Assembly (NCBI GenBank): GCA_031280235.1 | Contig: JAITHA010000080.1 | Coordinates: 1-38,173 of the forward strand | Origin: Puniceicoccales bacterium | GTDB taxonomy: Bacteria; Verrucomicrobiota; Verrucomicrobiia; Opitutales; UBA953 | DNA length: 38,173 nucleotides | Reading direction: 5' to 3' | Shown here: positions 21,087-30,103 of the stretch, one piece after another | Position numbering within the stretch: the stretch's first letter is position 1 | Layout of the letters: each line of letters opens with the position of its first letter | Made by a program: the position numbers and the translations under genes | The notes under the pieces: model-generated | The model's input: only the letters and a program-made list of their open reading frames with translations | What the model was told of the DNA's origin: nothing | The model's database searches: none

Positions 21087-23372
21087 ATGTTTTTCTTGGA
21101 TAGGAAACGTCGCCGCCGTGAGGACATGGCCATGCTACGCCGTGTTGTGGATGGTTCCACAGAAAGGCCTTGGTACAAATTCCCCAAAGCCGCCCGAGGG
21201 TTCATCATACTCGTCGTAATGGCCCTCGTGCTCACGGTTGTCTGCTTCTGGGGGCGTCCGTCCCACCTGCCTGTGTTGCTCTTGGGAACGCAATCCAAGG
21301 TGCGCTACGAGGCCGCGTCTTCCTTCCAGTACGTGAGCACTGAGAGGCAACGGATGCTGCAACACAATGCACGCCTCGCGACGACCCCCGTCATCATCGT
21401 GGACACCGCCGCACACAAGGCGACGATGGAGCGCTACCAAGCTTTCATCAACAATACGACAAAAGCCTACGATGAGCTGAAACGCCAAGGGCAGGACAAC
21501 CTCACAGCAGAATGCTCCACCCGCATCTCAGAAGCGAAACTGGTCGGCCTGCCGCCATTCCTTGCCAAAGACCTTTCTTTCCTCATCCAACATTCCTCGG
21601 GCAAGGAATCTTTCTCCCGCATGATGCAAAGCGCCCTCTCCGTGCTCGAAATGCTGCTGAGCAATGGCATTCACGAGAAACAGGAAGACTTTGGCCTCAA
21701 ATCCGAAAAAAGCTCCGAGTTAACCGATGCCGAACGCACCCTACGCAACAGCATGGACTCCATCGCCGCACGAGAGTCCGAGGCCGACCAAGAGTTGACG
21801 GAGGTGCGCGAATCCCTCCTCTCCATCTTTCGACCAGCCCTACAACCCAACGTGAGACTGGACTCCGACGCCACCGACAAAAAAGAAAAAGCGGCCATGG
21901 CAAAAATCCAACCCGTCATCGTCTCCGTCGAACGTGGCGACCCACTCATTTTTCCGGGCGAGGAAGTGACTGCCGCCGTGCTTGAGCGTTGGAATGCCTA
22001 CCGCCAGCAGATGGTCGCCCACGAGCAAAGTTTTTCAGGGCTCCTCCGCGCCTTCCGTGACAACGTCGGCGCCTCGCTAGGCATCCTCCTCTTGCTCGGC
22101 ATCTACACGAAACTGGTGCCGCGCGTCTCCTCAAAACGCCGCAGCATCTCGCTCGCCGCCACAATGGCGCTCGCCAACCTTGCTCTCATCCGCCTGTTGC
22201 TTGATATTGACAACCTGCCCGGTCTCACATCCGAGCAAGGCAACACCGCATTCTTTCTCTGGATGGCCCCACCAGCTCTCGCCGCCATCATTGTGACGGT
22301 GCTCGCCGGGGCGCACATCGCCATGCTCGTAGCCTTTCTTGTCTCGATGTTCGGCGCACAGATGCTCGGGCAAAGCATGGAGGTACTCCTCATCACAGCA
22401 TTCGCTTCCCTCGTGGGCGTTTACTTTAGCCGTGACGTGCGCAACCGCGGCGCAGTCGTGCGCGCGAGCTTCCTCTCCGGCCTTGCTGTTGCCATGCCCG
22501 TTTCCTACATCTGCATCTCCCACGGAGTGCCTTGGAAAAGCGTGCTCCTTCAGACACTGGGATGCCTCGCGAGCGGCCTCATCTCGGGCGTTTTCGCCAT
22601 CGGCCTGCTCCACGCACTCGAGCGTATTTTCAAGATCACCACCAACATTACCCTACTTGAGCTGACAGACTACAACCACCCCTTGCTGCGCAAGCTGCAA
22701 CTCATCGCGCCGGGGACTTTCCACCACAGCGCGATGGTGGCCAACCTTGCCGAATGGGTCGCCGCAAAAACAGATGCCAACGCCCTGCTCTGCCGCTGCG
22801 CCGCCCTGTACCACGACATTGGCAAACTCGTGAAACCGGAATACTTCGTTGAAAATCAAGGTACCAACAACAACCCCCACGTGGACCTATCGCCAACCGT
22901 CAGCGCACTCATCATCAAAAGCCACGTCCGAGAAGGCATCGGCATCGCCAAGGAATACAAGCTGCCGCGCGAGATCATCGACATCATTGAACAACACCAC
23001 GGCACAGGCTTGATCCAATTTTTCCACCACAAGGCCAAGCAACTCGCCGCTGCGAGCACCAACGCCTCACCGGGGGGCGCTGTGGATGAAGGCAGTTTCC
23101 GCTACGACGGCCCGCGCCCTCGCACCAAGGAGTCCGCCATCGTCCTCTTCGCCGACAGCGTCGAGGCCGCCTCGCGCTCCCTCCGTAAGGTGACCCCGCA
23201 ATCCGTTCGCGAACTCGTAGATACCATCGTCTCCGACCGCATACGGGACGGGCAGCTCAACCTCTGCCCATTGACTTTCCGCGAGGTGAACGGCATTCGC
23301 GAGGGTCTCGCCGAAGTGCTCCTCTCGATGCTCCACCACCGCATTGAGTACCCCAAAGGCGAGAGCCAGTAA
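21087..23372 (+). CDS. 7TM-HD family membrane phosphohydrolase (YqfF/PgpH-like)
   Basis: N-terminal TM, extracytoplasmic helical region, multi-TM block, then NHPLLRKLQLIAPGTFHHSAMVANLAEWVAAKTDANALLCRCAALYHDIGKLVKPEYFVENQ...IKSHVREGIGIAKEYKLPREIIDIIEQHHGT HD motifs. Confidence 0.9.
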   Translation: MFFLDRKRRRREDMAMLRRVVDGSTERPWYKFPKAARGFIILVVMALVLTVVCFWGRPSHLPVLLLGTQSKVRYEAASSFQYVSTERQRMLQHNARLATTPVIIVDTAAHKATMERYQAFINNTTKAYDELKRQGQDNLTAECSTRISEAKLVGLPPFLAKDLSFLIQHSSGKESFSRMMQSALSVLEMLLSNGIHEKQEDFGLKSEKSSELTDAERTLRNSMDSIAARESEADQELTEVRESLLSIFRPALQPNVRLDSDATDKKEKAAMAKIQPVIVSVERGDPLIFPGEEVTAAVLERWNAYRQQMVAHEQSFSGLLRAFRDNVGASLGILLLLGIYTKLVPRVSSKRRSISLAATMALANLALIRLLLDIDNLPGLTSEQGNTAFFLWMAPPALAAIIVTVLAGAHIAMLVAFLVSMFGAQMLGQSMEVLLITAFASLVGVYFSRDVRNRGAVVRASFLSGLAVAMPVSYICISHGVPWKSVLLQTLGCLASGLISGVFAIGLLHALERIFKITTNITLLELTDYNHPLLRKLQLIAPGTFHHSAMVANLAEWVAAKTDANALLCRCAALYHDIGKLVKPEYFVENQGTNNNPHVDLSPTVSALIIKSHVREGIGIAKEYKLPREIIDIIEQHHGTGLIQFFHHKAKQLAAASTNASPGGAVDEGSFRYDGPRPRTKESAIVLFADSVEAASRSLRKVTPQSVRELVDTIVSDRIRDGQLNLCPLTFREVNGIREGLAEVLLSMLHHRIEYPKGESQ

Positions 23373-23382
23373 CAACCCAGCC

Positions 23383-23862
23383 ATGCGCACCATCCAAGTG
23401 CTCAATGCCTCGCGGGCCTTCGTAGTAAACACGACCTCGCTCTCCCGGCTCTTCAAACTGCTCGACAAGTGGCCGCAGGAAAAAATCCCCCAAGGCGAAC
23501 TCTCCATTGCCCTCCTCGACGACGCCGAAATCTGCCGCCTACACGCCAACTTCCTCAACGACCCGTCGCCAACTGACGTGATAACCTTCCCCGCCGACCC
23601 CAACGATAATTCACCCGGATGGACTCTCGCCGGAGAAATCTGCGTCAGCCTCCCGCAGGCACAGCGCGAAGCACCCAAGCACGGGAAAACCACCGGCAGC
23701 GAACTTCTCCTCTACCTTATCCACGGCTGGCTTCACCTAGCAGGCCACGACGACCTTGAAGAGACAGCGCGCGTCAGGATGCGCGCCGCCGAAAAGGCAG
23801 CCCTGAATTTCCTCGCCCAACACAACATGCAGACCATCACCCTCAAAGCCCACCGAGCATAA
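23383..23862 (+). CDS. ybeY: Endoribonuclease YbeY / rRNA maturation factor
   Basis: NDPSPTDVITFP, AGEICVSLPQAQREA, LLLYLIHGWLHLAGHDDLEE. Confidence 0.9.
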   Translation: MRTIQVLNASRAFVVNTTSLSRLFKLLDKWPQEKIPQGELSIALLDDAEICRLHANFLNDPSPTDVITFPADPNDNSPGWTLAGEICVSLPQAQREAPKHGKTTGSELLLYLIHGWLHLAGHDDLEETARVRMRAAEKAALNFLAQHNMQTITLKAHRA

Positions 23863-23939
23863 ACTACCCCGCGCACACACACCACTTTGGACTTGAAGCC
23901 CAAGCCCAAGCTCACACTTCAGTCCCCATTTCTGCCGAC

Positions 23940-24695
23940 ATGTCCGAACAACAGCCCGACACCAACGCTGCCCCCGCAACACAGACGCCAATAATCTCCA
24001 TCCGCAACGCCGGGATCTGCTATCGCCCATTGCGCAATCTCTTCAACCGCAAGATGAAGGAGGTCTGGGCTCTGAGAAACCTCAACCTTGATCTCTACGA
24101 GGGCGAAAAACTGGGCATCCTCGGGCGCAACGGCTGCGGCAAGAGCACACTCACACGCCTCATCGCCCAAATCTACGCCCCCGACGAGGGTACCATCACC
24201 TACCACAAAAAGGACATCCACGTGGAGCTCCTCTCCCTCGGCATCGGCTTCGAATCCAACCTCTCTGGACGTGAAAACGCCATTCTCAGCGGAATGCTCA
24301 TGGGAAAATCACGCAAGTACATGATATCGCGCTTGGAAAAAATCCGCGAATTCTCCGGCCTCGGCGATTTCTTCGACCTCCCCGTTTACTCCTACTCCTC
24401 CGGGATGGCCATGCGCCTGGGCTTCTCCGTCGCCATCGAGACAGCACCCGACATCCTCATCGTCGACGAAGTGCTCGGCGTTGGAGATCAAGTCTTCATG
24501 GAAAAATCCTCCAAGGCACTTAAGGGAAAATTCCAAGGCAATCGCACCGTCATCCTTATCAGCCACTCGCCACATAAAATCAAAGAGCTCTGCACACGCG
24601 CCATCTGGCTCGAACGCGGCGCCATCCTCGCCGAAGGCGATCCCGGAAAAGTCAGTGACCACTACCTCCAAAACGTCCACCTCTACGCCCACTGA
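23940..24695 (+). CDS. ABC transporter ATP-binding protein, polysaccharide-export type (Wzt/KpsT/TagH-like)
   Basis: LGRNGCGKSTLTRLIAQIYAPDEG (Walker A), LLSLGIGFESNLSGRENAILSGMLMG, YSSGMAMRLGFSVAIETAPDILIVDEVLGVGDQVF. Confidence 0.88.
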   Translation: MSEQQPDTNAAPATQTPIISIRNAGICYRPLRNLFNRKMKEVWALRNLNLDLYEGEKLGILGRNGCGKSTLTRLIAQIYAPDEGTITYHKKDIHVELLSLGIGFESNLSGRENAILSGMLMGKSRKYMISRLEKIREFSGLGDFFDLPVYSYSSGMAMRLGFSVAIETAPDILIVDEVLGVGDQVFMEKSSKALKGKFQGNRTVILISHSPHKIKELCTRAIWLERGAILAEGDPGKVSDHYLQNVHLYAH

Positions 24696-24775
24696 AACCC
24701 GGCTCCGCCGACGTTTTGAGAGTTGGCGTCAGGAGGCAAATACTTTTTTTTTCTAAGCCCCATCAGCAATCTACG

Positions 24776-25966
24776 ATGAAACTTCATGCCTTCCGCCTCT
24801 TTTTATCCAGTGCCACAGTAGCACTCTTCACATCCACCCCTTCCCTTGAAGCACGCCCACACTACGGCTTGGGCGAATTTATTTTCCTCACAGCAGGCCT
24901 GAACCTGCCCGACTGGAGTATGAATAACTCCTCTGTTCTGTCCTACGGCTCCATGGTTAACATGCCAGCCCTAAGCTCTATCGGCGAAATTGGTGCTTTG
25001 CTCGGCCAGCTCGACCAACCCTACCACGCAAACACAACTACTTTCGCACGCGAGGTAGACGCCTTCTTCAGCGAGCACACCGGATCGCGCGACGGCCACC
25101 ACCCAGTCAACCGCGACGCTTGGGAAACCTTTGCCTCTGGCCAATGGCAATCCAGCAGCCCGGACAGCGGAAACAGCCGCCCTATCTTTGACTCCCGTTC
25201 ATGGGGTGGCCTCATTGGCATCAAACGCTGGGTGGACGATGAACGCTTCATCGGCCTCACCGCCTCCTACGCCTCCACACAAACCACCATCCATAACGAC
25301 GGAGGGCAAACGGATGGTGAAAACTTTCGCCTGCGCCTCTACACCGCACTCGTCCCCGAAGGACAACCCTGGTGGCTCGTTTTCGGCGTTTCCGGGGGCT
25401 ACGTCAGCTATGACACCCTGCGAAACATGCCCCTCGGCAACAGCACTTTCCCCGACGAAGTAACGGCCAAAACCAACGGCTACGAAATCGGTCTCTTCGC
25501 CGCCTTTTTTACGCGCCTGCACATCTCTGAAAGTCTTGCCTTCACCCCCTTCGCACGCATCGACTACGACAACGTGAGCATCAACAAACTCACCGAGGAA
25601 GGCTCGGACTACAACTATGCCCTGAACCGCTTCAACGCCTACTCCTGCCAGACACGCATCGGCGCCGGCTTGGAGTACGCCTCAGAGTTCAGCTTCGGCT
25701 TCATCAAAGCCAACTGCACCGTCGCTTGGGCCAGTGAACTGGCCAACGATAACATCAAGCTCACAGCACGCTTCGCTTCCCTTTCCGGCTACACACGCCA
25801 CCACGTCTATGCTAACCAACTCTTTCACGATGCTGTGGAGTTCACCCCCTCTTTCTCCCTCGTTCTCAAAGACAGCCTAGTCCTGCAGCTCTCCTACCAG
25901 TTGCAACTCACCTTCGACGCACAGCTCTCACAAACTGGCACAGCCAGCATCGGCTGGCGCTTTTGA
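24776..25966 (+). CDS. Compact protein with C-terminal autotransporter-type beta-barrel and little or no passenger
   Basis: Signal peptide MKLHAFRLFLSSATVALFTSTPSLEA; amphipathic strands RSWGGLIGIKRWVDDERFIGLTASYASTQTTIH...FTPFARIDYDNVSI...TRIGAGLEYAS...TASIGWRF with C-terminal Phe. Confidence 0.75.
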   Translation: MKLHAFRLFLSSATVALFTSTPSLEARPHYGLGEFIFLTAGLNLPDWSMNNSSVLSYGSMVNMPALSSIGEIGALLGQLDQPYHANTTTFAREVDAFFSEHTGSRDGHHPVNRDAWETFASGQWQSSSPDSGNSRPIFDSRSWGGLIGIKRWVDDERFIGLTASYASTQTTIHNDGGQTDGENFRLRLYTALVPEGQPWWLVFGVSGGYVSYDTLRNMPLGNSTFPDEVTAKTNGYEIGLFAAFFTRLHISESLAFTPFARIDYDNVSINKLTEEGSDYNYALNRFNAYSCQTRIGAGLEYASEFSFGFIKANCTVAWASELANDNIKLTARFASLSGYTRHHVYANQLFHDAVEFTPSFSLVLKDSLVLQLSYQLQLTFDAQLSQTGTASIGWRF

Positions 25967-25990
25967 GCGCCTCATAACTCGCTTTCTCTA

Positions 25991-27007
25991 ATGTCCCACG
26001 CGGAGGCAACGACGCCCAGCGAACACGCTGGCAAGCTTTCTCCCAAAGCAATCTCGCGCTTGGGACAAAGCGTGTTCCTCGGCTTGGCAGTTTTGTTAAC
26101 TGCCGCTGTGGTTGCCTCTCTCATAACAACACAACAACGCCCAAACGAACAAATCGTTCTCTTTTTCGAAGATAGCGTGAACGGCCTCCTAAACGGTGCC
26201 CCCGTCAAGCTCAACGGAGTGCCCATCGGCCACGTAGAAAGTGCCTCTCTCCGGCTGCCACACAACGGGAACGGCAAAGTCTATGCCCAAATTCACGTCA
26301 CGCTAAAAGGGAAAACACTCCACAGCAAAGGCATCCCACCACACTTCGCTGAACCTCAAACGCTCAAAAAGGAAATCGAGCACGGCCTGCGCGGAAAACT
26401 CGCCGTCCTCAGCCCAATAGCCGGAACGTTTTACGTCGAGCTAGGCTACAGGCCCGATATACCCGCTTCCTTCGTGTCCCTCCCCTCTGAAAAACTGCCT
26501 GAAATCCCAATCATCCCCCGCCCAATCTCCAACGAAAAACTCACCACATACGCCGATAACCTGCTCACATTCAGCCAGTTCAACTTCAAAGCCCTTGAAC
26601 GCGAATGGAATACCGTACTCGACAACGCCCTCACCCAGACAGACCCCGCACGTGCACGCGCCATCAATAACACCGCCTTGGGAAAACTGCAAAAAATGCA
26701 TACCCTCCTCGCCAATACAGACCTGCTCAACGAATGCCGCAAACTCAACCAAGACATGGCGCAACTGGGCAAAATAACAAAACTTGACGGCACTTCTCTC
26801 GAAAAAAGTCTCACAGAAAAAATAAAAAAACTCACCCAACTGCACCTCTCCCTAAATAGAATTCAGACCCGCATCTCCGAGATCGTGCTCATCCCCACAG
26901 ACCCCAAACTGCGCATTCTCCTCCATGAACTGAACGAGACCATCGAATGGATAGAAAATTTTCGCGCTAAAATACCAAACCCAGAAAACCCACACCTCCC
27001 ACGCTAA
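25991..27007 (+). CDS. MCE-domain (MlaD/PqiB-like) membrane protein
   Basis: N-terminal TM then IVLFFEDSVNGLLNGAPVKLNGVPIGHVESASL...GLRGKLAVLSPIAGTFYVELGY. Confidence 0.8.
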   Translation: MSHAEATTPSEHAGKLSPKAISRLGQSVFLGLAVLLTAAVVASLITTQQRPNEQIVLFFEDSVNGLLNGAPVKLNGVPIGHVESASLRLPHNGNGKVYAQIHVTLKGKTLHSKGIPPHFAEPQTLKKEIEHGLRGKLAVLSPIAGTFYVELGYRPDIPASFVSLPSEKLPEIPIIPRPISNEKLTTYADNLLTFSQFNFKALEREWNTVLDNALTQTDPARARAINNTALGKLQKMHTLLANTDLLNECRKLNQDMAQLGKITKLDGTSLEKSLTEKIKKLTQLHLSLNRIQTRISEIVLIPTDPKLRILLHELNETIEWIENFRAKIPNPENPHLPR

Positions 27008-27022
27008 AAAACAAACATTCCA

Positions 27023-28366
27023 ATGCTCCTCTCCGTCATAACATGCACAATAAACTTGGACGCATTAAGCAAAAATAAATTGTCCCAAATCTTCTCTCAC
27101 TTCCATCAGGAATACTCGAACTTCCTCACACCTCTCCTGATTGTCAACCAAGGCAAGCTCGCTACAACGGATTTTTTCCAACAATCACAAGATAAATTCA
27201 CCGTTTTTAACCAGAATAATTTTGGCGGTACGGGTGGCTTCACTCGCGGCATACTGGAGGCCCGAAAAATAGGAGCAACCCATATTTTACTAATGGACGA
27301 CGATGCCGTCCCGGATGAAAATTCTTTTGAAAAGACACTCAAATACTATTTGGAAAATGAAGAAAGAATGGAAGCGCTTGGCGGAACACGCTTTTCCTCC
27401 GAAGATCCGGAAAAAATTCACGAAGCCGGAGCTTGGGTAAAACCAGAAAATTTCACCATCGTTAAACGCCTCGCAGGGCATAAAATAAGCACCAAACGAG
27501 AAAAAATTGAGGACGACCTAGCACTCCATCAAAACATGAATATCGATTACGGCGCATGGTGGTTTTTCGCCTGCCCAATGCGTGCTGTGGAAAAGGTCGG
27601 CCTGCCCCTGCCCCTCTTCATCCACAGAGACGACTCGGAATACGGACTTCGCCTGAAAAAAGCCGGCATCCCCACCATCCCCCTGCCGGGGCTCCGTATC
27701 TGGCACCCAGAGAGCGGCAACGCGCTCAAACAATGGTATGCATTCTTTTCGCGTCGCAACGCATTGATAGAAAAAGCATTGCACACCAATGTCTCCACAC
27801 CACGCCTAGCGTTTGAGTTGGCGATAAAATACTTCTACTACCTCCTCGGTTTCCAATACGACAACGTGGACTTTCTCGCCAAGGGAATTCTCGCCTATTT
27901 AAAAGGCCCGGAAGCCCTCGAAAAAAATCCGCGCACAGATTTCGAAAATTCCAGAATGCTCATGGGAAAATGGCCTATCACATTAAGCAGTTTCGACTCA
28001 GAAACGATGAAAGAAATGAGCGAAAAAACCAACCCCCTCTGGAAAGAAATAATGTTTGTCTTTCTGCTTAATGGCCTGCTCTTCCCAGCAAAACGTGAAA
28101 AAGATGGCAAATTCCCAATTTTCACCCACGCTGACAATATTTGCTTTCTCGTTTACCGCCACAGCGTTTACGGCGTAGGGTCCAAGTCAATAAACATGGT
28201 CAAAATTTACAGACGCAAACCCAAGGCCCTGTTTAAAATGACAGCCAATGCCTGCTGGACTGTGCTGTTCTTTCTCGTCCGCAATCCTATCATCAAAAAA
28301 CGATGGCGCAAGAATTTTCCTAAACTAACAACCCCGGCCTTCTGGGAGAACTATCTCGGCTTATAA
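27023..28366 (+). CDS. GT2-type glycosyltransferase, GlfT2-like (galactofuranosyltransferase-like)
   Basis: NQNNFGGTGGFTRGILEARKIGATHILLMDDDAVPDE...NIDYGAWWFFACPMRAVEKVGLPLPLFIHRDDSEYGLRLKKAGI...IWHPESG. Confidence 0.82.
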   Translation: MLLSVITCTINLDALSKNKLSQIFSHFHQEYSNFLTPLLIVNQGKLATTDFFQQSQDKFTVFNQNNFGGTGGFTRGILEARKIGATHILLMDDDAVPDENSFEKTLKYYLENEERMEALGGTRFSSEDPEKIHEAGAWVKPENFTIVKRLAGHKISTKREKIEDDLALHQNMNIDYGAWWFFACPMRAVEKVGLPLPLFIHRDDSEYGLRLKKAGIPTIPLPGLRIWHPESGNALKQWYAFFSRRNALIEKALHTNVSTPRLAFELAIKYFYYLLGFQYDNVDFLAKGILAYLKGPEALEKNPRTDFENSRMLMGKWPITLSSFDSETMKEMSEKTNPLWKEIMFVFLLNGLLFPAKREKDGKFPIFTHADNICFLVYRHSVYGVGSKSINMVKIYRRKPKALFKMTANACWTVLFFLVRNPIIKKRWRKNFPKLTTPAFWENYLGL

Positions 28367-28405
28367 AAACCGTCTGCCCCCTTGAAACAAGACGCCCGCC
28401 TTTCG

Positions 28406-28417
28406 CCCCCCCCCCCC
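28406..28417. repeat. C12 (G12) homopolymer
   Basis: tttcg-cccccccccccc-tatag read directly. Confidence 0.9.
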
Positions 28418-28489
28418 TATAGAGCGTGCTCTTCTTTACCTCTTCAGTTATGCCCCTAGCACCACGCCTTGCCACGCGTCCTTCCCGGC

Positions 28490-28711
28490 TCAAAAGTTGT
28501 AATTTATACCCAGGTTGAACTGCTGGGTGGTTGCGATGCCGTAATTGCGCGAGGTGCCGAGATTGAGTTTTTCCGTGCACTGGAAACGGTATTGGATGTC
28601 CGCGCTCAGGTTTTCGGTAAAGGCCCAACGCGAAGGCGCGGAGGCGAAGTGGAAGCGGCGTCCCGCCGCTTCCACCTTGGACAGTCCAAAAACGACGCGT
28701 AAATCGTTGGC
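28490..28711 (-). pseudogene. C-terminal remnant of an outer-membrane beta-barrel protein
   Basis: Minus-strand frame open from after TAG at 28712-28714: ...RWAFTENLSADIQYRFQCTEKLNLGTSRNYGIATTQQFNLGINYNF*; alternating strands and terminal Phe, no upstream gene body. Confidence 0.6.
28649..28675. repeat. Perfect REP-like palindrome (12-bp arms, 3-nt loop)
   Basis: gtggaagcggcg-tcc-cgccgcttccac. Confidence 0.85.
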
Positions 28712-29029
28712 CTACAACGAGTTGAGCGGCGGCAACTGCTTCGCGCTCAACGAATTAGGAAACAAACAAGCCGTTGGCTGGCATGTCTCCTGTGTGTCAT
28801 GATGATGCGTTTGCATAAGGCCAGTTCGAAAAAAACCATTTTTTGGCTGACGACGTAACAAAGTGCTGAGGGTGGATTTTCATCTTAAAAGAATGGATGG
28901 GATGTGTTGTTTTTGAGATTAAAATCCGTTGATTTTTGCTGATTTCGGAGGCTATAGCTATGTGCTGGCAGAGCACGTCCAGCTGCGTGCGCGGCCAAGG
29001 CATCGCAGTTGCACCAGACGTGGCATGTT

Positions 29030-29460
29030 CTAAGCAAGATTCATCAAGCCGATCCCAGTGCGCGCGCGTTCAATGCCAATCGTTTTAAAAAGATGCCTCC
29101 CATGTTGTTTCCCATGCACCCAAATATGTGTTCCACCAAACAACGAACTCCAGATTTTTTGCGATTCATTTCTTTGCTCTTTTCGGAAAGTGGATGGCCG
29201 CGCCTGACTTTTTCGTGTATAAAGTTGTTTACTTTGCAACTGACAAGGTGCGCATCCATTTCAGCACTTTTATACGCGCTGTCTCCAAATCCATTTTCAC
29301 CTTAGTTCTTTTCACCTATTAATTGGGATCCGCATTGCGAATCGTGCACAGAGGCGTTTGTCACGATATAATCACGCATGAATTTTGACGGTGCGGCGCC
29401 CAACACGTGATTTTTATAGCCATAATATGCCGCTTTGTTTTTCTTTGTCCAGCGAGACGT
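29030..29460 (-). pseudogene. Degraded IS5-family-type DDE transposase remnant
   Basis: Minus-strand pieces in different frames: WTKKNKAAYYGYKNHVLGAAPSKFMRDYIVTNASVHDSQ, NRKKSGVRCLVEHIFGCMGNNMGGIF, then frame-shifted KTIGIERARTGIGLMNLA*. Confidence 0.8.
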
Positions 29461-29663
29461 TCGTCCCGGTCAAAAAATCCCATTTGCCATTTAGTTGTCA
29501 TCTTGTCATCCTTTTTCCTGTGTATTTCCCCGGTTATCAGGAAGTTAGTTTTTCAAACCGCCCTATATTTATAATTCTTCGGCGACAAACCCTGATAAAT
29601 ACAGGACATCGGGTAAAATATATTCATGCGGGTTAATAGTTTTTCAAACTACCCTTTACTGAT

Positions 29664-30053
29664 TTAGAAGAGGACAGACAGCCAGATTATGCCTGCGACA
29701 AAAAGGCTGAGCAATACGGCGAGGCTACCCATGTCTTTGGCTTGCTTGGCGAGAGGATGTCGGGCGAGGGAAATATAGTCCACGCAGGTTTCGATCGCAG
29801 AATTGAGCAATTCGACGATGAGGACGAGTAGGAGGCTTGCGCATAGCAGTGCGGTATCGCGCCATGGGATGGGGAGGCCGACAGCCAACAGCAGGAGCGG
29901 GACGACCACAGCGAGTTCCTGACGAAAGGCATGCTCACGCTGGAAGGCGGCAATAAATCCATCAAGGCTGTAACCCGCTGCGCGCCAGACGCGCTTGATA
30001 CCTGACGCGGATTTCATTCGCGAGGCGAAACTCTGACAGCGCTTGTTGCACAT
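29664..30053 (-). CDS. dgkA: Diacylglycerol/undecaprenol kinase
   Basis: RVWRAAGYSLDGFIAAFQREHAFRQELAVVV...LLLVLIVELLNSAIETCVDYISLARHPLAKQAKDMGSLAVLLSL. Confidence 0.9.
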   Translation of the reverse strand: MCNKRCQSFASRMKSASGIKRVWRAAGYSLDGFIAAFQREHAFRQELAVVVPLLLLAVGLPIPWRDTALLCASLLLVLIVELLNSAIETCVDYISLARHPLAKQAKDMGSLAVLLSLFVAGIIWLSVLF

Positions 30054-30103
30054 ACCATTGCCCTGTTTGGGGCTGTTTTTTGGATTCCTTGGGCACTCCT
30101 GTT

